In this document: piece after piece, positions 1 to 8,179 of the stretch | Position numbering within the stretch: the stretch's first letter is position 1 | Layout: the number at the start of each line of letters is the position of its first letter | Source: Limimaricola sp964022235 | GTDB lineage: Bacteria > Pseudomonadota > Alphaproteobacteria > Rhodobacterales > Rhodobacteraceae | Assembly: GCF_964022235.1 (NCBI RefSeq) | Contig: NZ_CAXHZL010000004.1 | Location: 124,001 to 188,000 of the forward strand | Reading direction: 5' to 3' | DNA: 64,000 nucleotides | Made by a program: the position numbers and the translations under genes | Notes under the pieces: generated by a model | Databases searched by the model: none | What the model was told of the DNA's origin: nothing | Seen by the model: only the letters and a program-made list of their open reading frames with translations

Positions 1-243
1 GCGGCCGAACATTTCGACCTCTTCTTGAGCATGGGCCTCGTCGATTTCGGGCAGCCCGAGCCGCCACGCGGTCAGCCGCTCCTCGGCGACCCATCGTGCG
101 ACGGTGCGGTCGGTCAGATCGCCGATCCGGGCGCTGTGGCCCTCGGTCGCTCCGAGGAGCGACACGGCCCCCACCGCGAGCACGGCCATCGCGATCAGCG
201 CCTCGATCATCGAGAAGCCTGCCTGCGGGTCGCGGCGGCTCAT
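1..243 (-). CDS. gspI: Type II secretion minor pseudopilin GspI (partial, 3' end off the window)
   Basis: GspI is a minor pseudopilin that helps form the tip of the T2SS pseudopilus in the inner membrane and periplasm. The visible 81 residues start at the ATG at 243 and show a short basic leader ending in Ala-Gly (residue 9), then a class III prepilin segment, FSMIEALIAMAVLAVGA. Glu at mature position 5 is required by the methylating prepilin peptidase family. The start overlaps the gspH stop by four bases (ATGA), so gspG-H-I are translationally coupled on the minus strand. The C-terminus and anything downstream (gspC and gspD would be expected somewhere) lie beyond the left edge. GspI rather than GspJ is inferred from position after gspH and from the FSMIEAL-type helix; a clear gspJ exists at 7592. 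Confidence 0.85.
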   Translation of the reverse strand, partial: MSRRDPQAGFSMIEALIAMAVLAVGAVSLLGATEGHSARIGDLTDRTVARWVAEERLTAWRLGLPEIDEAHAQEEVEMFGR

Positions 244-728
244 GGGGCGGGCTCGCGCCGTGCCGAGACACCGTCCCAGACCAACCGCTCGGCCCCGGCG
301 GGCGCGCCTTCACCGACGCTCAGCACCAGCGGCGTTCCCTGCGCGGGCAAGAGCTGCGCGGTGACCATGAACACGCCTTCGCGCGCCTCTTCCCGGCGCA
401 ACCGGATCGCATCCGGAAGCGCGTGCGGCGTGCCAAGGATCTCGACCTCGTGGGGGGCCCAGCCCTCCGGGGTCCAGCTCAGAAACCGGTAACCGTTCTG
501 GCTCCAGGCAAAGGCTACCGGCGCCCCGGCCAGAAGCGCTTCGTCCGAGGCGCGCTCCATTCGGGCGCGCAGCAGCGCCAACTCCGAATCCAGCGTCGCC
601 TCGCTGCGTCCCGGTCCGAGGTTGAGCCCGACCGCGCCCGCGACCGTGGCGATCAGCACCAGCACCACCAGCACCTCGACAAGCGTAAGCCCTGCGTCTC
701 CGTCGCGGAGCGGTGCGGCGCGTGTCAA
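240..728 (-). CDS. gspH: Type II secretion minor pseudopilin GspH
   Basis: This 162-aa protein has a type IV prepilin-like N-terminus: a 13-residue leader ending in Gly, then LTLVEVLVVLVLIA with Glu at mature position 5. The rest is a soluble beta-rich domain without notable motifs, as usual for GspH/FimT proteins. GspH is a minor pseudopilin of the T2SS. The start overlaps the gspG stop by four bases and the stop overlaps the gspI start by four bases, placing it in a tight G-H-I operon. Assignment as GspH rests on length, leader and position immediately after gspG. Confidence 0.87.
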   Translation of the reverse strand: MTRAAPLRDGDAGLTLVEVLVVLVLIATVAGAVGLNLGPGRSEATLDSELALLRARMERASDEALLAGAPVAFAWSQNGYRFLSWTPEGWAPHEVEILGTPHALPDAIRLRREEAREGVFMVTAQLLPAQGTPLVLSVGEGAPAGAERLVWDGVSARREPAP

Positions 729-1234
729 TTCTCGACCATCGCCTGCCCATGGATGATATCGGCATCCGCCCCGTCGCCGCCGGGCTGCGCATCCGCCCCT
801 AGCGAGATCAGGTCAAAGCCGCCGTTGTCGCCGGGAGATCGATAGGTATAGGCGTTGCCCCAAGGGTCGACCGGCACTGCGCCGAGATAGCCGCCCGCCG
901 CCCAGTTGGGGGGCTGCGGCGGCGCGACGGGTTCGCGGACAAGGGCGTCGAGGCCCTGTGCGCTGGTAGGGTAGGTGCGGTTGTCGAGGCGATAGAGCTC
1001 AAGCGCCGAGCCAATGGCGCGGATGTCGGTTCGGGCCACGGCGACCCGCGCCTCATCGGGGCGACCGATCACGTTGGGCACGATCATCGCGGCCACGAGG
1101 GCGATGATCACCAGCACCACCATCATTTCGATCAAAGTGACGCCGGCGTCGGGGGATCGAGTCGCGAGAGACCGGGTTTCGGGCATATGGCGCGCGCGGC
1201 GCGCCATGGCTCCGATAAAGAGCTGGCGGATCAT
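725..1234 (-). CDS. gspG: Type II secretion major pseudopilin GspG
   Basis: GspG is the major pseudopilin whose polymer pushes substrates through the outer-membrane secretin. The N-terminal helix VTLIEMMVVLVIIALVA follows a Gly, with Glu at mature position 5. The C-terminal part carries the GspG signature DPWGNAYTYRSPG followed by LGADAQPGGDGADADI, the calcium-binding C-terminal loop typical of the family. The longest frame starts at 1234 (169 aa), but Met at 1186 would give a more usual short leader (MPETRSLATRSPDAG). The upstream extension is basic (several Arg) and could also be part of the leader. First gene of the leftward G-H-I operon, divergent from gspL. Confidence 0.93.
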   Translation of the reverse strand: MIRQLFIGAMARRARHMPETRSLATRSPDAGVTLIEMMVVLVIIALVAAMIVPNVIGRPDEARVAVARTDIRAIGSALELYRLDNRTYPTSAQGLDALVREPVAPPQPPNWAAGGYLGAVPVDPWGNAYTYRSPGDNGGFDLISLGADAQPGGDGADADIIHGQAMVEN

Positions 1235-1310
1235 GAAACCTTTGCCTCTTGGGGGACGTATATGTAGTAAGTCTACACCAGTGGCGAGGTCTTGGAAAAG
1301 GCAAAAGCTC
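1235..1310. promoter_or_regulatory. Divergent intergenic region between gspG and gspL
   Basis: Only about 76 bases separate the two divergent T2SS operons, so promoters for gspGHI and gspLMEF must lie here or inside the opposite genes' 5' ends. The segment is less GC-rich than its surroundings (around 1255-1275 and 1290-1320). I cannot identify confident -35/-10 elements or a clear operator. Confidence 0.4.
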
Positions 1311-2501
1311 GTGAAAAATCAGGCGGTTCCAAGGGAAAAAGCGGCTCCTGAGCCGGGGCGCGACGCGTTGTCCGGCGACCCCCAACCACTTGTGACGCCC
1401 TTTCCCCGCTCCGGCCCATCCTCGGCGCCGCTGTCCGAGCGTTGCACGGCGGCCGCAGCTCGGCTGCGCCGTCCGGCACCTGTCCTGATCGGATCAGAGG
1501 TCGTGACAGCGCTACGAGTGGATTTGCCCGATGCCCCGGCGCGGCAGCGTCGGGCGCTTCTGACCTTTGCGGTCGAGGAACGCCTCGCCATGCCGATCGA
1601 GACGCTGGTAGTGTTGCCGGGCCCATTGTCCGGCGCACCCAAGAGCAGCGCTCTGGCACTGGTGGTCGACCGTGTCGCCCTCGCGACCGTCGAAGCCACC
1701 GCACCGCTGGGGGCGGCGATCCTGCCCGATTTTCTGGCCATTCCGCGCCCCGATGCAGCGGCGGGCGGTCCGAGTTGGGCGGTCTGGCGCGACGGCGCGC
1801 GCTGTGTGGTGCGCGTCTCCGACGGCACCGGTTTCGCGGTGGCGACCGAGATGCTGCCACTTGTCTGGCGGCGGGGCGGCCAGCCGCCAATGACCAGCCT
1901 CGGGGCGGCGCTGCCGTCCAGCCTGACGGCTACCGACCTGTCGCAGACACCGCCGCCGCCGGACCCCGCCGATCTGGCCTTCAGCTTCTCGAGCCGTTCG
2001 CGGGGCGAGGCGACACAGGCGTTGCGTCGCAGGAGCCTCGTGGCCGCGGGCATCCTGGCGCTGGGGCTGGCTTTGCAGTTGGGGCTGGCGGGGGTCGATG
2101 CCGCCGCGCTGAGCCGGATCGCGCAGATCGAGCGGCGTGCCGCCGAGGCGGCGTTGGAGCAGGTCCTTCCCGGTGTCGCCATTCCGGCCGACCCGACGCC
2201 GATCCTCGCCCGGCTTGTCTCGAACGTGGCCCAAACCGAGCGGGGCGACCTGTTGCCACTGCTGTCGGAAGTGTTCGAGGCCCTGATCGCGGCGGATGAG
2301 ACGGTGTCGTTTCGCCGGATGTCATGGGGCAAGGCCGATGGGGAATTGATCGTGCAAGTGCAGGCGTTGGGGCTGGAGGATCTGCAGCGTGTGCAGCGGG
2401 CGCTGCAGTCTGGCGGGTTCACCGTGACCAGCGGTGCTGCGAATGCGGGCGACGGGATGGCCGAGGTCGAGATGCGCATCCTGAGAGGGTCGGCGGGATG
2501 A
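1311..2501 (+). CDS. gspL: Type II secretion inner-membrane protein GspL
   Basis: GspL anchors the ATPase GspE at the inner membrane through a cytoplasmic actin-like domain and binds GspM through its periplasmic part. The protein shows a cytoplasmic region of roughly 245 residues (including TALRVDLPDAPARQRR and FAVEERLAMPIETL, typical of the GspL actin-like fold), one transmembrane helix (VAAGILALGLALQLGLAG) and a small periplasmic ferredoxin-like domain. The frame is open much further upstream, but that extension is only the antisense of gspG. The GTG at 1311 (about 396 aa) is the best start; GTG at 1281 is an alternative. It overlaps gspM by four bases. Confidence 0.85.
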   Translation: MKNQAVPREKAAPEPGRDALSGDPQPLVTPFPRSGPSSAPLSERCTAAAARLRRPAPVLIGSEVVTALRVDLPDAPARQRRALLTFAVEERLAMPIETLVVLPGPLSGAPKSSALALVVDRVALATVEATAPLGAAILPDFLAIPRPDAAAGGPSWAVWRDGARCVVRVSDGTGFAVATEMLPLVWRRGGQPPMTSLGAALPSSLTATDLSQTPPPPDPADLAFSFSSRSRGEATQALRRRSLVAAGILALGLALQLGLAGVDAAALSRIAQIERRAAEAALEQVLPGVAIPADPTPILARLVSNVAQTERGDLLPLLSEVFEALIAADETVSFRRMSWGKADGELIVQVQALGLEDLQRVQRALQSGGFTVTSGAANAGDGMAEVEMRILRGSAG

Positions 2502-2959
2502 GCGCGCTGTCGAGGCTTAACCCGCGTGAACGAATGCTGCTGTTCGTGGTCCTGCCGGTGGCTCTGATTCTGGCGCTGATCTGGTTCGTCTGGCTGCCCC
2601 TGAACGAGCATCGCCGCTCGCTCGGTGCCGAGATCGCCAACTATCGTCTGGTCGAGGCCAGCGCACGGGCCGCCGCCGCCCGGCCTGCAACTCAGCGCCC
2701 TGAACTATCGCAAGACCGTGCGCCGCTCGCGGCGCGGGTCACCCGAAGCGCGGAGGCGGCGGGGCTGCTGCTGCGGCGGCTCGAGCCGGACGGCGGGCTG
2801 CTGAGGGTCACCATCGACGAGGCGGCCTTTGACGCGGTGATCCTGTGGATCTCGGATCTCGAAACCGATGAAGCGGTCGGCGTCGTCGCGATCGAGGCCG
2901 AGCGGCGGACCGAGCCGGGGGTGGTGTCGCTGCGCCTGACGCTGGAGGAGATGGGATGA
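2498..2959 (+). CDS. gspM: Type II secretion inner-membrane protein GspM
   Basis: A 153-aa bitopic membrane protein: short cytoplasmic N-terminus (MSALSRLNPRERMLL, the GspM-like start with an R/E-rich turn), one transmembrane helix (VLPVALILALIWFVWLPL), then a periplasmic segment with a small ferredoxin-like fold expected for GspM. GspM partners GspL and links the ATPase platform to the rest of the machine. The ATG at 2498 overlaps the gspL stop (ATGA) and its own stop overlaps the gspE start in the same way, so L-M-E are translationally coupled. The frame extends upstream inside gspL but that part is a shadow. Confidence 0.85.
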   Translation: MSALSRLNPRERMLLFVVLPVALILALIWFVWLPLNEHRRSLGAEIANYRLVEASARAAAARPATQRPELSQDRAPLAARVTRSAEAAGLLLRRLEPDGGLLRVTIDEAAFDAVILWISDLETDEAVGVVAIEAERRTEPGVVSLRLTLEEMG

Positions 2960-4509
2960 CCGATACGACGAATGCTACACCGACCGTCACCATGGCTGAC
3001 CCGTCCTCCGGGCCGGCGGAAAGCGCGCTGCCCCGGCTGGGCTATGGCTTTGCCAATGCGGGCGGGGTGATCTTGATGCGCGACCCCGACGGGCGGGCGG
3101 TCTGCCGTCACCGCCCCGAGGCGAGCCTCGAGTCGATGATCGAGGCGCAGCGCGTGGCGGGCCGTCTGGTCGCTTTCGAGGAGATTGCGCCCGCAGCCTT
3201 TGAGGAAGAGCTAGGCCGCATCTACCGCGACAGCTCGTCGGAGGCGGCGCAGGTCGCGGCGGATGCCGATGGCGATCTCGCCCTTCTGGCTGACAGCGCA
3301 GCCTCGGTCGACGACCTGCTCGATCAGAAGGACGACGCTCCGGTGGTGCGCCTGATCAACGCGCTGCTGCTCGAAGCGGTGAAGGAAGGCGCCTCGGATG
3401 TGCATATCGAAACCGAGGAGCGCCGTCTCGTGGTGCGCTTTCGCATCGACGGCGTGCTGCGTGAGGTGATCTCGCCCAAGCGGGCGTTGGCTTCGCTTTT
3501 GGTGAGCCGGATCAAGGTCATGGGCAAGCTCGACATCGCCGAGAAGCGGATGCCGCAGGACGGTCGGGTATCGCTGCGGGTCGGCGGCTACGATCTCGAC
3601 GTGCGGGTTTCGACCATTCCCTCGCAGTTCGGCGAAAGGGTGGTGCTGCGCCTGCTCGACCGGGGGCAAACGCTGCTCGGGCTCGATCACCTCGGGCTGT
3701 CGCCGCGCGACCTCGAGACGTTCAAGAGGATGCTGGGCCGCCCCGACGGGCTGGTTCTTGTCACTGGACCCACCGGCTCGGGCAAGACGACCTCGCTCTA
3801 CGCAGCCCTCGATCTGCTCAACGATCGCCAGCGCAACATCATGACGGTCGAGGACCCGATCGAATACACGATGGACGGCGTCGGGCAGATGCAGGTCAAC
3901 GCGCGCACCGAACTGAGCTTTGCACGCGGGCTGCGCGCGATCCTGCGACAGGACCCCGACGTCATCATGATCGGCGAGATCCGCGACCGCGAAACCGCCC
4001 AGATCGCGGTGGAATCGGCGATGACCGGCCACCTTGTGCTGTCGACACTGCACACCAACACCGCCATCGGCGCGGTCTCTCGCCTCGTCGAGATGGGGGT
4101 AGAGCGGTTCTTGCTGGCGCCGATGCTGCGTGGGCTGGTGGCGCAGCGGCTGGTGCGGCGGATCTGCCCGGACTGCGCCGCGCCGCATACGCTGACCGAT
4201 ACCGAGAGCGGACTGCTCAACGGGCTCTTGCCACCGGGCGCGCCGGTGTCGCGCGGCGTGGGCTGTTCGCAGTGTCACGGCAGCGGCTATCGCGGGCGGC
4301 TGCCAATCTACGAGATCATCGAGATCGACGGCGCGTTGGAGCGACTGGTGCACGAGGGCGCGTCCGAGGCACAGCTCACGGCAGCGGCACGCAAGCGCGG
4401 GCCGGGGCTGCTTCAGGACGGCGTCGAAAAGCTGCGCGCCGGGCTGACCACGGTCGAGGAGGTCGCGCGAGCGGTCCGCGAAGACACGACGTTGCCGGAG
4501 ATCGCCTGA
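2956..4509 (+). CDS. gspE: Type II secretion traffic ATPase GspE
   Basis: GspE is the cytoplasmic hexameric ATPase that powers pseudopilus assembly. The 517-aa product has an N-terminal GspE/PilB-type domain (residues 1-120), then the secretion ATPase core: Walker A GPTGSGKTT near residue 270, an Asp box (MTVEDPIEY), a Walker B region (DPDVIMIGEIRDRETAQIA) and a His box (GHLVLSTLHTN). A tetracysteine zinc motif, CPDC near 404 and CSQC near 437, marks GspE/PilB rather than PilT-type retraction ATPases. The gene overlaps gspM by four bases and is followed by gspF after one base. Its position beside gspL, M and F supports T2SS over type IV pilus. Confidence 0.96.
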   Translation: MTDTTNATPTVTMADPSSGPAESALPRLGYGFANAGGVILMRDPDGRAVCRHRPEASLESMIEAQRVAGRLVAFEEIAPAAFEEELGRIYRDSSSEAAQVAADADGDLALLADSAASVDDLLDQKDDAPVVRLINALLLEAVKEGASDVHIETEERRLVVRFRIDGVLREVISPKRALASLLVSRIKVMGKLDIAEKRMPQDGRVSLRVGGYDLDVRVSTIPSQFGERVVLRLLDRGQTLLGLDHLGLSPRDLETFKRMLGRPDGLVLVTGPTGSGKTTSLYAALDLLNDRQRNIMTVEDPIEYTMDGVGQMQVNARTELSFARGLRAILRQDPDVIMIGEIRDRETAQIAVESAMTGHLVLSTLHTNTAIGAVSRLVEMGVERFLLAPMLRGLVAQRLVRRICPDCAAPHTLTDTESGLLNGLLPPGAPVSRGVGCSQCHGSGYRGRLPIYEIIEIDGALERLVHEGASEAQLTAAARKRGPGLLQDGVEKLRAGLTTVEEVARAVREDTTLPEIA

Positions 4510-4510
4510 C

Positions 4511-5728
4511 ATGGCGGCTTTCGCCTATCGCGCCGTCGACGCGAAGGGCCGCACCGCCAAGGGCATCGTCGAGGCGTCGAGCTCGGCCGCCGCGCGGCAG
4601 GCGCTGCGCGCGCAAAAGCTGTTGCCGGTCTCGGTCGAGCCGACGGCGGCGCGGCGGGGGCCGGGGGCGGGCGCGGTACGGCAGGGGCGCGGCGGCATCG
4701 GGCTGCGCACGCTGACGCTCGTGACCCGCCAGCTCGCCACGCTGATCGGTTCGGGCATCCGGGTCGAGGACGCGCTGCGCACCGTGGCGGCGCAGGCGGA
4801 ATCGACCCGCGCCTCGTCGCTGCTGCTGAACCTGCGGGCCGCCGTGCTCGATGGCCGAAGTTTTGCCGCAGCGTTGGGAGATTACCCACAGGTTTTCGGG
4901 GATTTCTACCGCGCCTCGGTGGCGGCGGGCGAAAGCTCGGGGCAGTTGGGGCAGGTGATGGAGCACCTGTCGGGTTTCGTCGAAACCCGTGCCAAGAATC
5001 GTCAGACGGTGCAACTTGCCCTGCTGTATCCCGCGATCCTTGCGGTGGTCTCGCTGGCCGTGATCGTGGCGCTCTTGACCTTCGTGGTGCCGGATATCGT
5101 GCGGGTCTTCACCTCGCGCGGGGCAGAATTGCCGTTTCTCACCCGAACGCTGATAGGACTGAGCGATCTCATCAACGACTGGGGCCTCGTCATGGCTGCG
5201 CTGATGGGGGGTGTGGCGGGGGGCGCGGCGCTTGCGATCAGACGGCCTGCCGTGCGGATGCGCTGGCACCGCCTGCTTGCCACCGCGCCGGTCACCCGGC
5301 GCTTCGCGCTCAAATCCAATGCGGCGCAGTTCGCGGGCACGCTTGCCACCCTGACGGTGAGCCGGGTGCCCCTGATCGAGGCGCTGGGGGCGGCGGCACA
5401 GACCGTGCCCAACCTGTATATCCGCAAGCGGGTGGAGATCGTCTCCACCCGGGTCCGCGAGGGCGTGGCGCTGTCGACCGCCCTGACCGAGGCGGGGGTG
5501 TTCCCGCCCATGATGATCGCCATGGTCGCCAGCGGTGAGGCGGGCGGCGTACTGGGCCAGACCCTGACCCGCGCCGCCGAGGACCAGTCGCGCGATCTCA
5601 ATGCGCTGGTCGCGGCCCTCGTGGCGCTGGTCGAGCCCGCGGTCCTGCTGATCATGGGGGGGATCGTGATGCTGCTGGTGCTGTCGATCCTGCTGCCGAT
5701 CGTCAACCTCAACAGCCTCGTGGTCTGA
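4511..5728 (+). CDS. gspF: Type II secretion inner-membrane platform protein GspF
   Basis: GspF is the polytopic platform protein around which the pseudopilus is assembled. The 405-aa sequence begins FAYRAVDAKGRTAKGIVEA, the standard GspF/PilC start, and contains two repeated T2SSF helical domains (about residues 70-195 and 270-395). Hydrophobic segments follow the first domain (LALLYPAILAVVSLAVIVAL and a segment near 225-245) and the last closes the protein (VLLIMGGIVMLLVLSILLP). It follows gspE with a one-base gap and closes the L-M-E-F operon. Downstream gspN faces it, ending 39 bases away. Confidence 0.95.
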   Translation: MAAFAYRAVDAKGRTAKGIVEASSSAAARQALRAQKLLPVSVEPTAARRGPGAGAVRQGRGGIGLRTLTLVTRQLATLIGSGIRVEDALRTVAAQAESTRASSLLLNLRAAVLDGRSFAAALGDYPQVFGDFYRASVAAGESSGQLGQVMEHLSGFVETRAKNRQTVQLALLYPAILAVVSLAVIVALLTFVVPDIVRVFTSRGAELPFLTRTLIGLSDLINDWGLVMAALMGGVAGGAALAIRRPAVRMRWHRLLATAPVTRRFALKSNAAQFAGTLATLTVSRVPLIEALGAAAQTVPNLYIRKRVEIVSTRVREGVALSTALTEAGVFPPMMIAMVASGEAGGVLGQTLTRAAEDQSRDLNALVAALVALVEPAVLLIMGGIVMLLVLSILLPIVNLNSLVV

Positions 5729-5767
5729 CGCCGATCTTTTGGGGCGGCCCGCGTCGGAACGGCCTGG

Positions 5768-6523
5768 CTAGAACGGCAGGGCGAGCGAGGTCGCAGCCGA
5801 GCTTGGCATGCCGGGCACGAGGGCGGCGCCCTGCGGCTCCACCGTCACGCGCAGGATGCGGTCGCCTGTGACGGCGAGGCGGGCCAGAGTGGTGCCCTTG
5901 TCATCGCTCAGGATCGCGTTGGCATCAGCGCCTTCGGTTGAAAGGCCCATGACCATGGCAGGCACCGGAATCTCGTTGCCGTTTCGGTCGAGGCAGATGC
6001 CCTGCGACGTCTCGACCATGCCCCGCGCACCGAAACCACGCCGCCCGGCCGAGAGGCTGTCGATGGCCACCACCGCGCGCGGGTTGCATCCTTCGACCGC
6101 GAGACGCGGAAACAGCGCCAGCAACCCCGCCCCCGCACGCCCCCGCAGGTCTCGGGCGGTGACCGCAAAGGGGACGGCCTCGACCCGACCTTCGAGGCGC
6201 GTATCTGAGCCTTGAAGTTCGATCCCGACGGCGATCCTGCCGGTGATCAACTCGCGCGGAGACCATGTCCAATCAAGCGTATATCCGCCCATCAGACCGG
6301 CCCGGCCCCGGCTCAGGCTGCCCGATAGCGTCTCGACTTGGGGGGGCAGGACAACTAGGGTCCGCACGACCGATGCGGGCATCGTCATGACCAGTGTCGC
6401 GCCAAATACGAGGGCCGTGAGACATGCCAAGACAACCCCTGTTCCAATCCCTTTCAGCCAGCGCCGAGCGCGGTTCGCGGGGCCTGTCGCGGCGGAGATT
6501 TCTGGGGCATCTAGCTGCATCAT
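5768..6523 (-). CDS. gspN: Type II secretion protein GspN
   Basis: A 251-aa inner-membrane-anchored protein with one N-terminal transmembrane helix (residues 24-49, VVLACLTALVFGATLVM) and a periplasmic domain containing LSRGRAGLMGGYTLDWTW, typical of GspN. GspN is an accessory T2SS component present in some systems, with no settled role. A purine-rich ribosome-binding site (AAGGG) lies close to ATG 6523, and the second ATG at 6520 has the better spacing. The 5' end overlaps the start of the divergent lipoprotein gene by about 100 bases. Two Cys (in EGCNPRA and QGICLDRN) could form a disulfide in the periplasm. Confidence 0.82.
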   Translation of the reverse strand: MMQLDAPEISAATGPANRARRWLKGIGTGVVLACLTALVFGATLVMTMPASVVRTLVVLPPQVETLSGSLSRGRAGLMGGYTLDWTWSPRELITGRIAVGIELQGSDTRLEGRVEAVPFAVTARDLRGRAGAGLLALFPRLAVEGCNPRAVVAIDSLSAGRRGFGARGMVETSQGICLDRNGNEIPVPAMVMGLSTEGADANAILSDDKGTTLARLAVTGDRILRVTVEPQGAALVPGMPSSAATSLALPF

Positions 6524-7557
6524 CGGCCCTTCTGGGGGTGGCGGGTTGCGGCGCCAGCGGCGAGGCCGTGGTGCCGCCGCCCGGAACGGTGGGGCGCGCG
6601 GCCCTGCTCGCGCCGCTCTCCGGCCCGCAGGCCAGTATAGGCCAGATCATGCGCGAGGCCGCAAGCCTTGGCGGCGCGGTCGGCGGTGCGCAGGCCGAGA
6701 TCGACTTGCGCGACGCTGGCACCACCGATGAGAGCGCCGTCGCCGCGGCGCTGCAGGCGGTCGAAGCGGGGGCGAAGATGCTTCTGGGGCCGTTGTTCTC
6801 GGGCCAGAGCCGGGCCGTGGCGCAGGCGGTGGGCCGCAATGTACCGGTTGTCTCGTTTTCCAACGACAGCGCCATCGCTGGCGGCAATCTCTATGTCTAC
6901 GGCGTCACGCCATTGCAGTCGGCCAAATCGGTGATGGGCTTTGCCGCGGCGCGCGGTCTGCGGCGTATCGCCGTCGTGGCCCCGCCGGGCGAGTTTGGCA
7001 CAAGGTCCATCGCGGCGGCGCAGGCGGCGGCGCAGGGCTACGGCATTACCTTGTCCGAGCCGGTCGTCTCCGATGGCGCCGAAGACCTCGCCGCCCGGCT
7101 GAGTGCGGCGTCGGGCGGGCAACTGCCCGACGCGGTTTACCTGCCCAGCGTGCGCGGCGGGTTCGAGGCGCAGGCCGCGGCGATCGGCGCGGCAGGGGTG
7201 CAGATCCTCGGCTCCGACCAGTGGGCGGCGATCACGCCGCAGCGGGTCCCGGCGCTGCAAGGGGCATGGTTCGCGGCTCCCGATCCGATCGGGTTCGAGG
7301 CTTTTGCCATTGCCTTGGAAGAGCGAGTCGAGGCCGAGGCCGGGATCGTTGCCGGGCTGGCCTTCGACGCGATCGAGATGGCCCGGCTGCTGGGACGGCT
7401 CGGTCAGCAGACCGCCGAAGGATTGCAGCGCCCGGCGGGCTTCAACGGCGTTCTCGGACCCTACAAGATCCTGCCTTCGGGCCTCGTCGAGCGCGGTCTC
7501 GCGGTTCTCAAGGTGACCGACGGGGCCACGACGCTGATCGGTGCTCCCTCGGTATGA
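6424..7557 (+). CDS. Penicillin-binding-protein-activator (LpoA)-like lipoprotein with a Tat motif
   Basis: A 377-aa periplasmic-binding-protein-fold (type I) protein: LLAPLSGPQASIGQIMREAA at the start of the fold, GAKMLLGPLFSGQSRAVAQA and VPVVSFSNDSAIAGG further on, all typical of LpoA/leucine-binding-like proteins that activate penicillin-binding proteins. The N-terminus has a twin-arginine-like motif (SRRRFLG, residues 22-28) followed by a hydrophobic stretch and a lipobox (GVAGC), so it is probably a Tat-exported lipoprotein. A GAGGG ribosome-binding site precedes ATG 6424. It sits between gspN and gspJ, with its stop just before gspJ. Its role in secretion is inference; a cell-wall or amino-acid-sensing role is equally possible. 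Confidence 0.8.
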   Translation: MPRQPLFQSLSASAERGSRGLSRRRFLGHLAASSALLGVAGCGASGEAVVPPPGTVGRAALLAPLSGPQASIGQIMREAASLGGAVGGAQAEIDLRDAGTTDESAVAAALQAVEAGAKMLLGPLFSGQSRAVAQAVGRNVPVVSFSNDSAIAGGNLYVYGVTPLQSAKSVMGFAAARGLRRIAVVAPPGEFGTRSIAAAQAAAQGYGITLSEPVVSDGAEDLAARLSAASGGQLPDAVYLPSVRGGFEAQAAAIGAAGVQILGSDQWAAITPQRVPALQGAWFAAPDPIGFEAFAIALEERVEAEAGIVAGLAFDAIEMARLLGRLGQQTAEGLQRPAGFNGVLGPYKILPSGLVERGLAVLKVTDGATTLIGAPSV

Positions 7558-7591
7558 GCTGCGCCGCGTCCCGGCGCCGGCCACCTCGGTG

Positions 7592-8179
7592 ATGAACCCC
7601 ATGCCCGGTCAGGCGCGGGACAATCGGACGCGGGACAGTCGGGCGCGGGTCGGGCAGGCCGGGTTCACCCTGATCGAGATGCTGGTGGCTCTGGCGCTGT
7701 TCGCGTTGGTGGGTCTCGCGTCCTTCGCGGTGCTCGACACGGTGATCCGCACGCGCGAGCGCACCGAGGGTCGGCTCGAGGCGGTGGCGCAGATCGACCG
7801 GGCGCTGATCCTGTTCGGGCGCGACGTGGCGCAGAGTGATGTTGTTGGTCTGCGCCTCGAAGAGGGGCGTCTCGTGTTGGCCGGGCCAGACGGCAGCGCG
7901 CTGGATTGGGCGGGCGAGGCGGGCGTGTTGCGGCGCCGCGCGTTGGGTCCCGATGGCGGGGTGCAGGTGTCACAGGCCTTGGTTTCTCCGGTGGATGAGG
8001 TGGGCCTGCGGGTTCTCGACGCCGGGGGGCTTTGGCATGAGGCATGGCCACCCGAGGGCGGTTCCGCCTCGCCCATAGGGGTCGAGCTTCGCTTTACCAT
8101 CGCCCCGGGCGGACCGCTGGGCCGCGAGACGCTCAATGTGCGGCGTCTGGCCGAAACGTCGCGGCTGGTGGAGCCATGA
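7592..8179 (+). CDS. gspJ: Type II secretion minor pseudopilin GspJ
   Basis: GspJ is a minor pseudopilin of the pseudopilus tip complex with GspI and GspK. The prepilin motif is QAG then FTLIEMLVALALFALVGLA, with Glu at mature position 5, followed by a C-terminal domain of about 160 residues containing LRFTIAPGG and ETLNVRRLAE. ATG 7592 gives a leader of about 25 residues; GTG 7589 and GTG 7541 (overlapping the upstream lipoprotein gene) are also possible because no strong ribosome-binding site decides between them. The stop overlaps the gspK start by four bases. Confidence 0.87.
   Translation: MNPMPGQARDNRTRDSRARVGQAGFTLIEMLVALALFALVGLASFAVLDTVIRTRERTEGRLEAVAQIDRALILFGRDVAQSDVVGLRLEEGRLVLAGPDGSALDWAGEAGVLRRRALGPDGGVQVSQALVSPVDEVGLRVLDAGGLWHEAWPPEGGSASPIGVELRFTIAPGGPLGRETLNVRRLAETSRLVEP

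Noticed and set aside
1014..1310. Upstream extension of the gspL frame to 1014.
   Set aside because: It is the antisense of gspG and does not resemble any GspL N-terminus.
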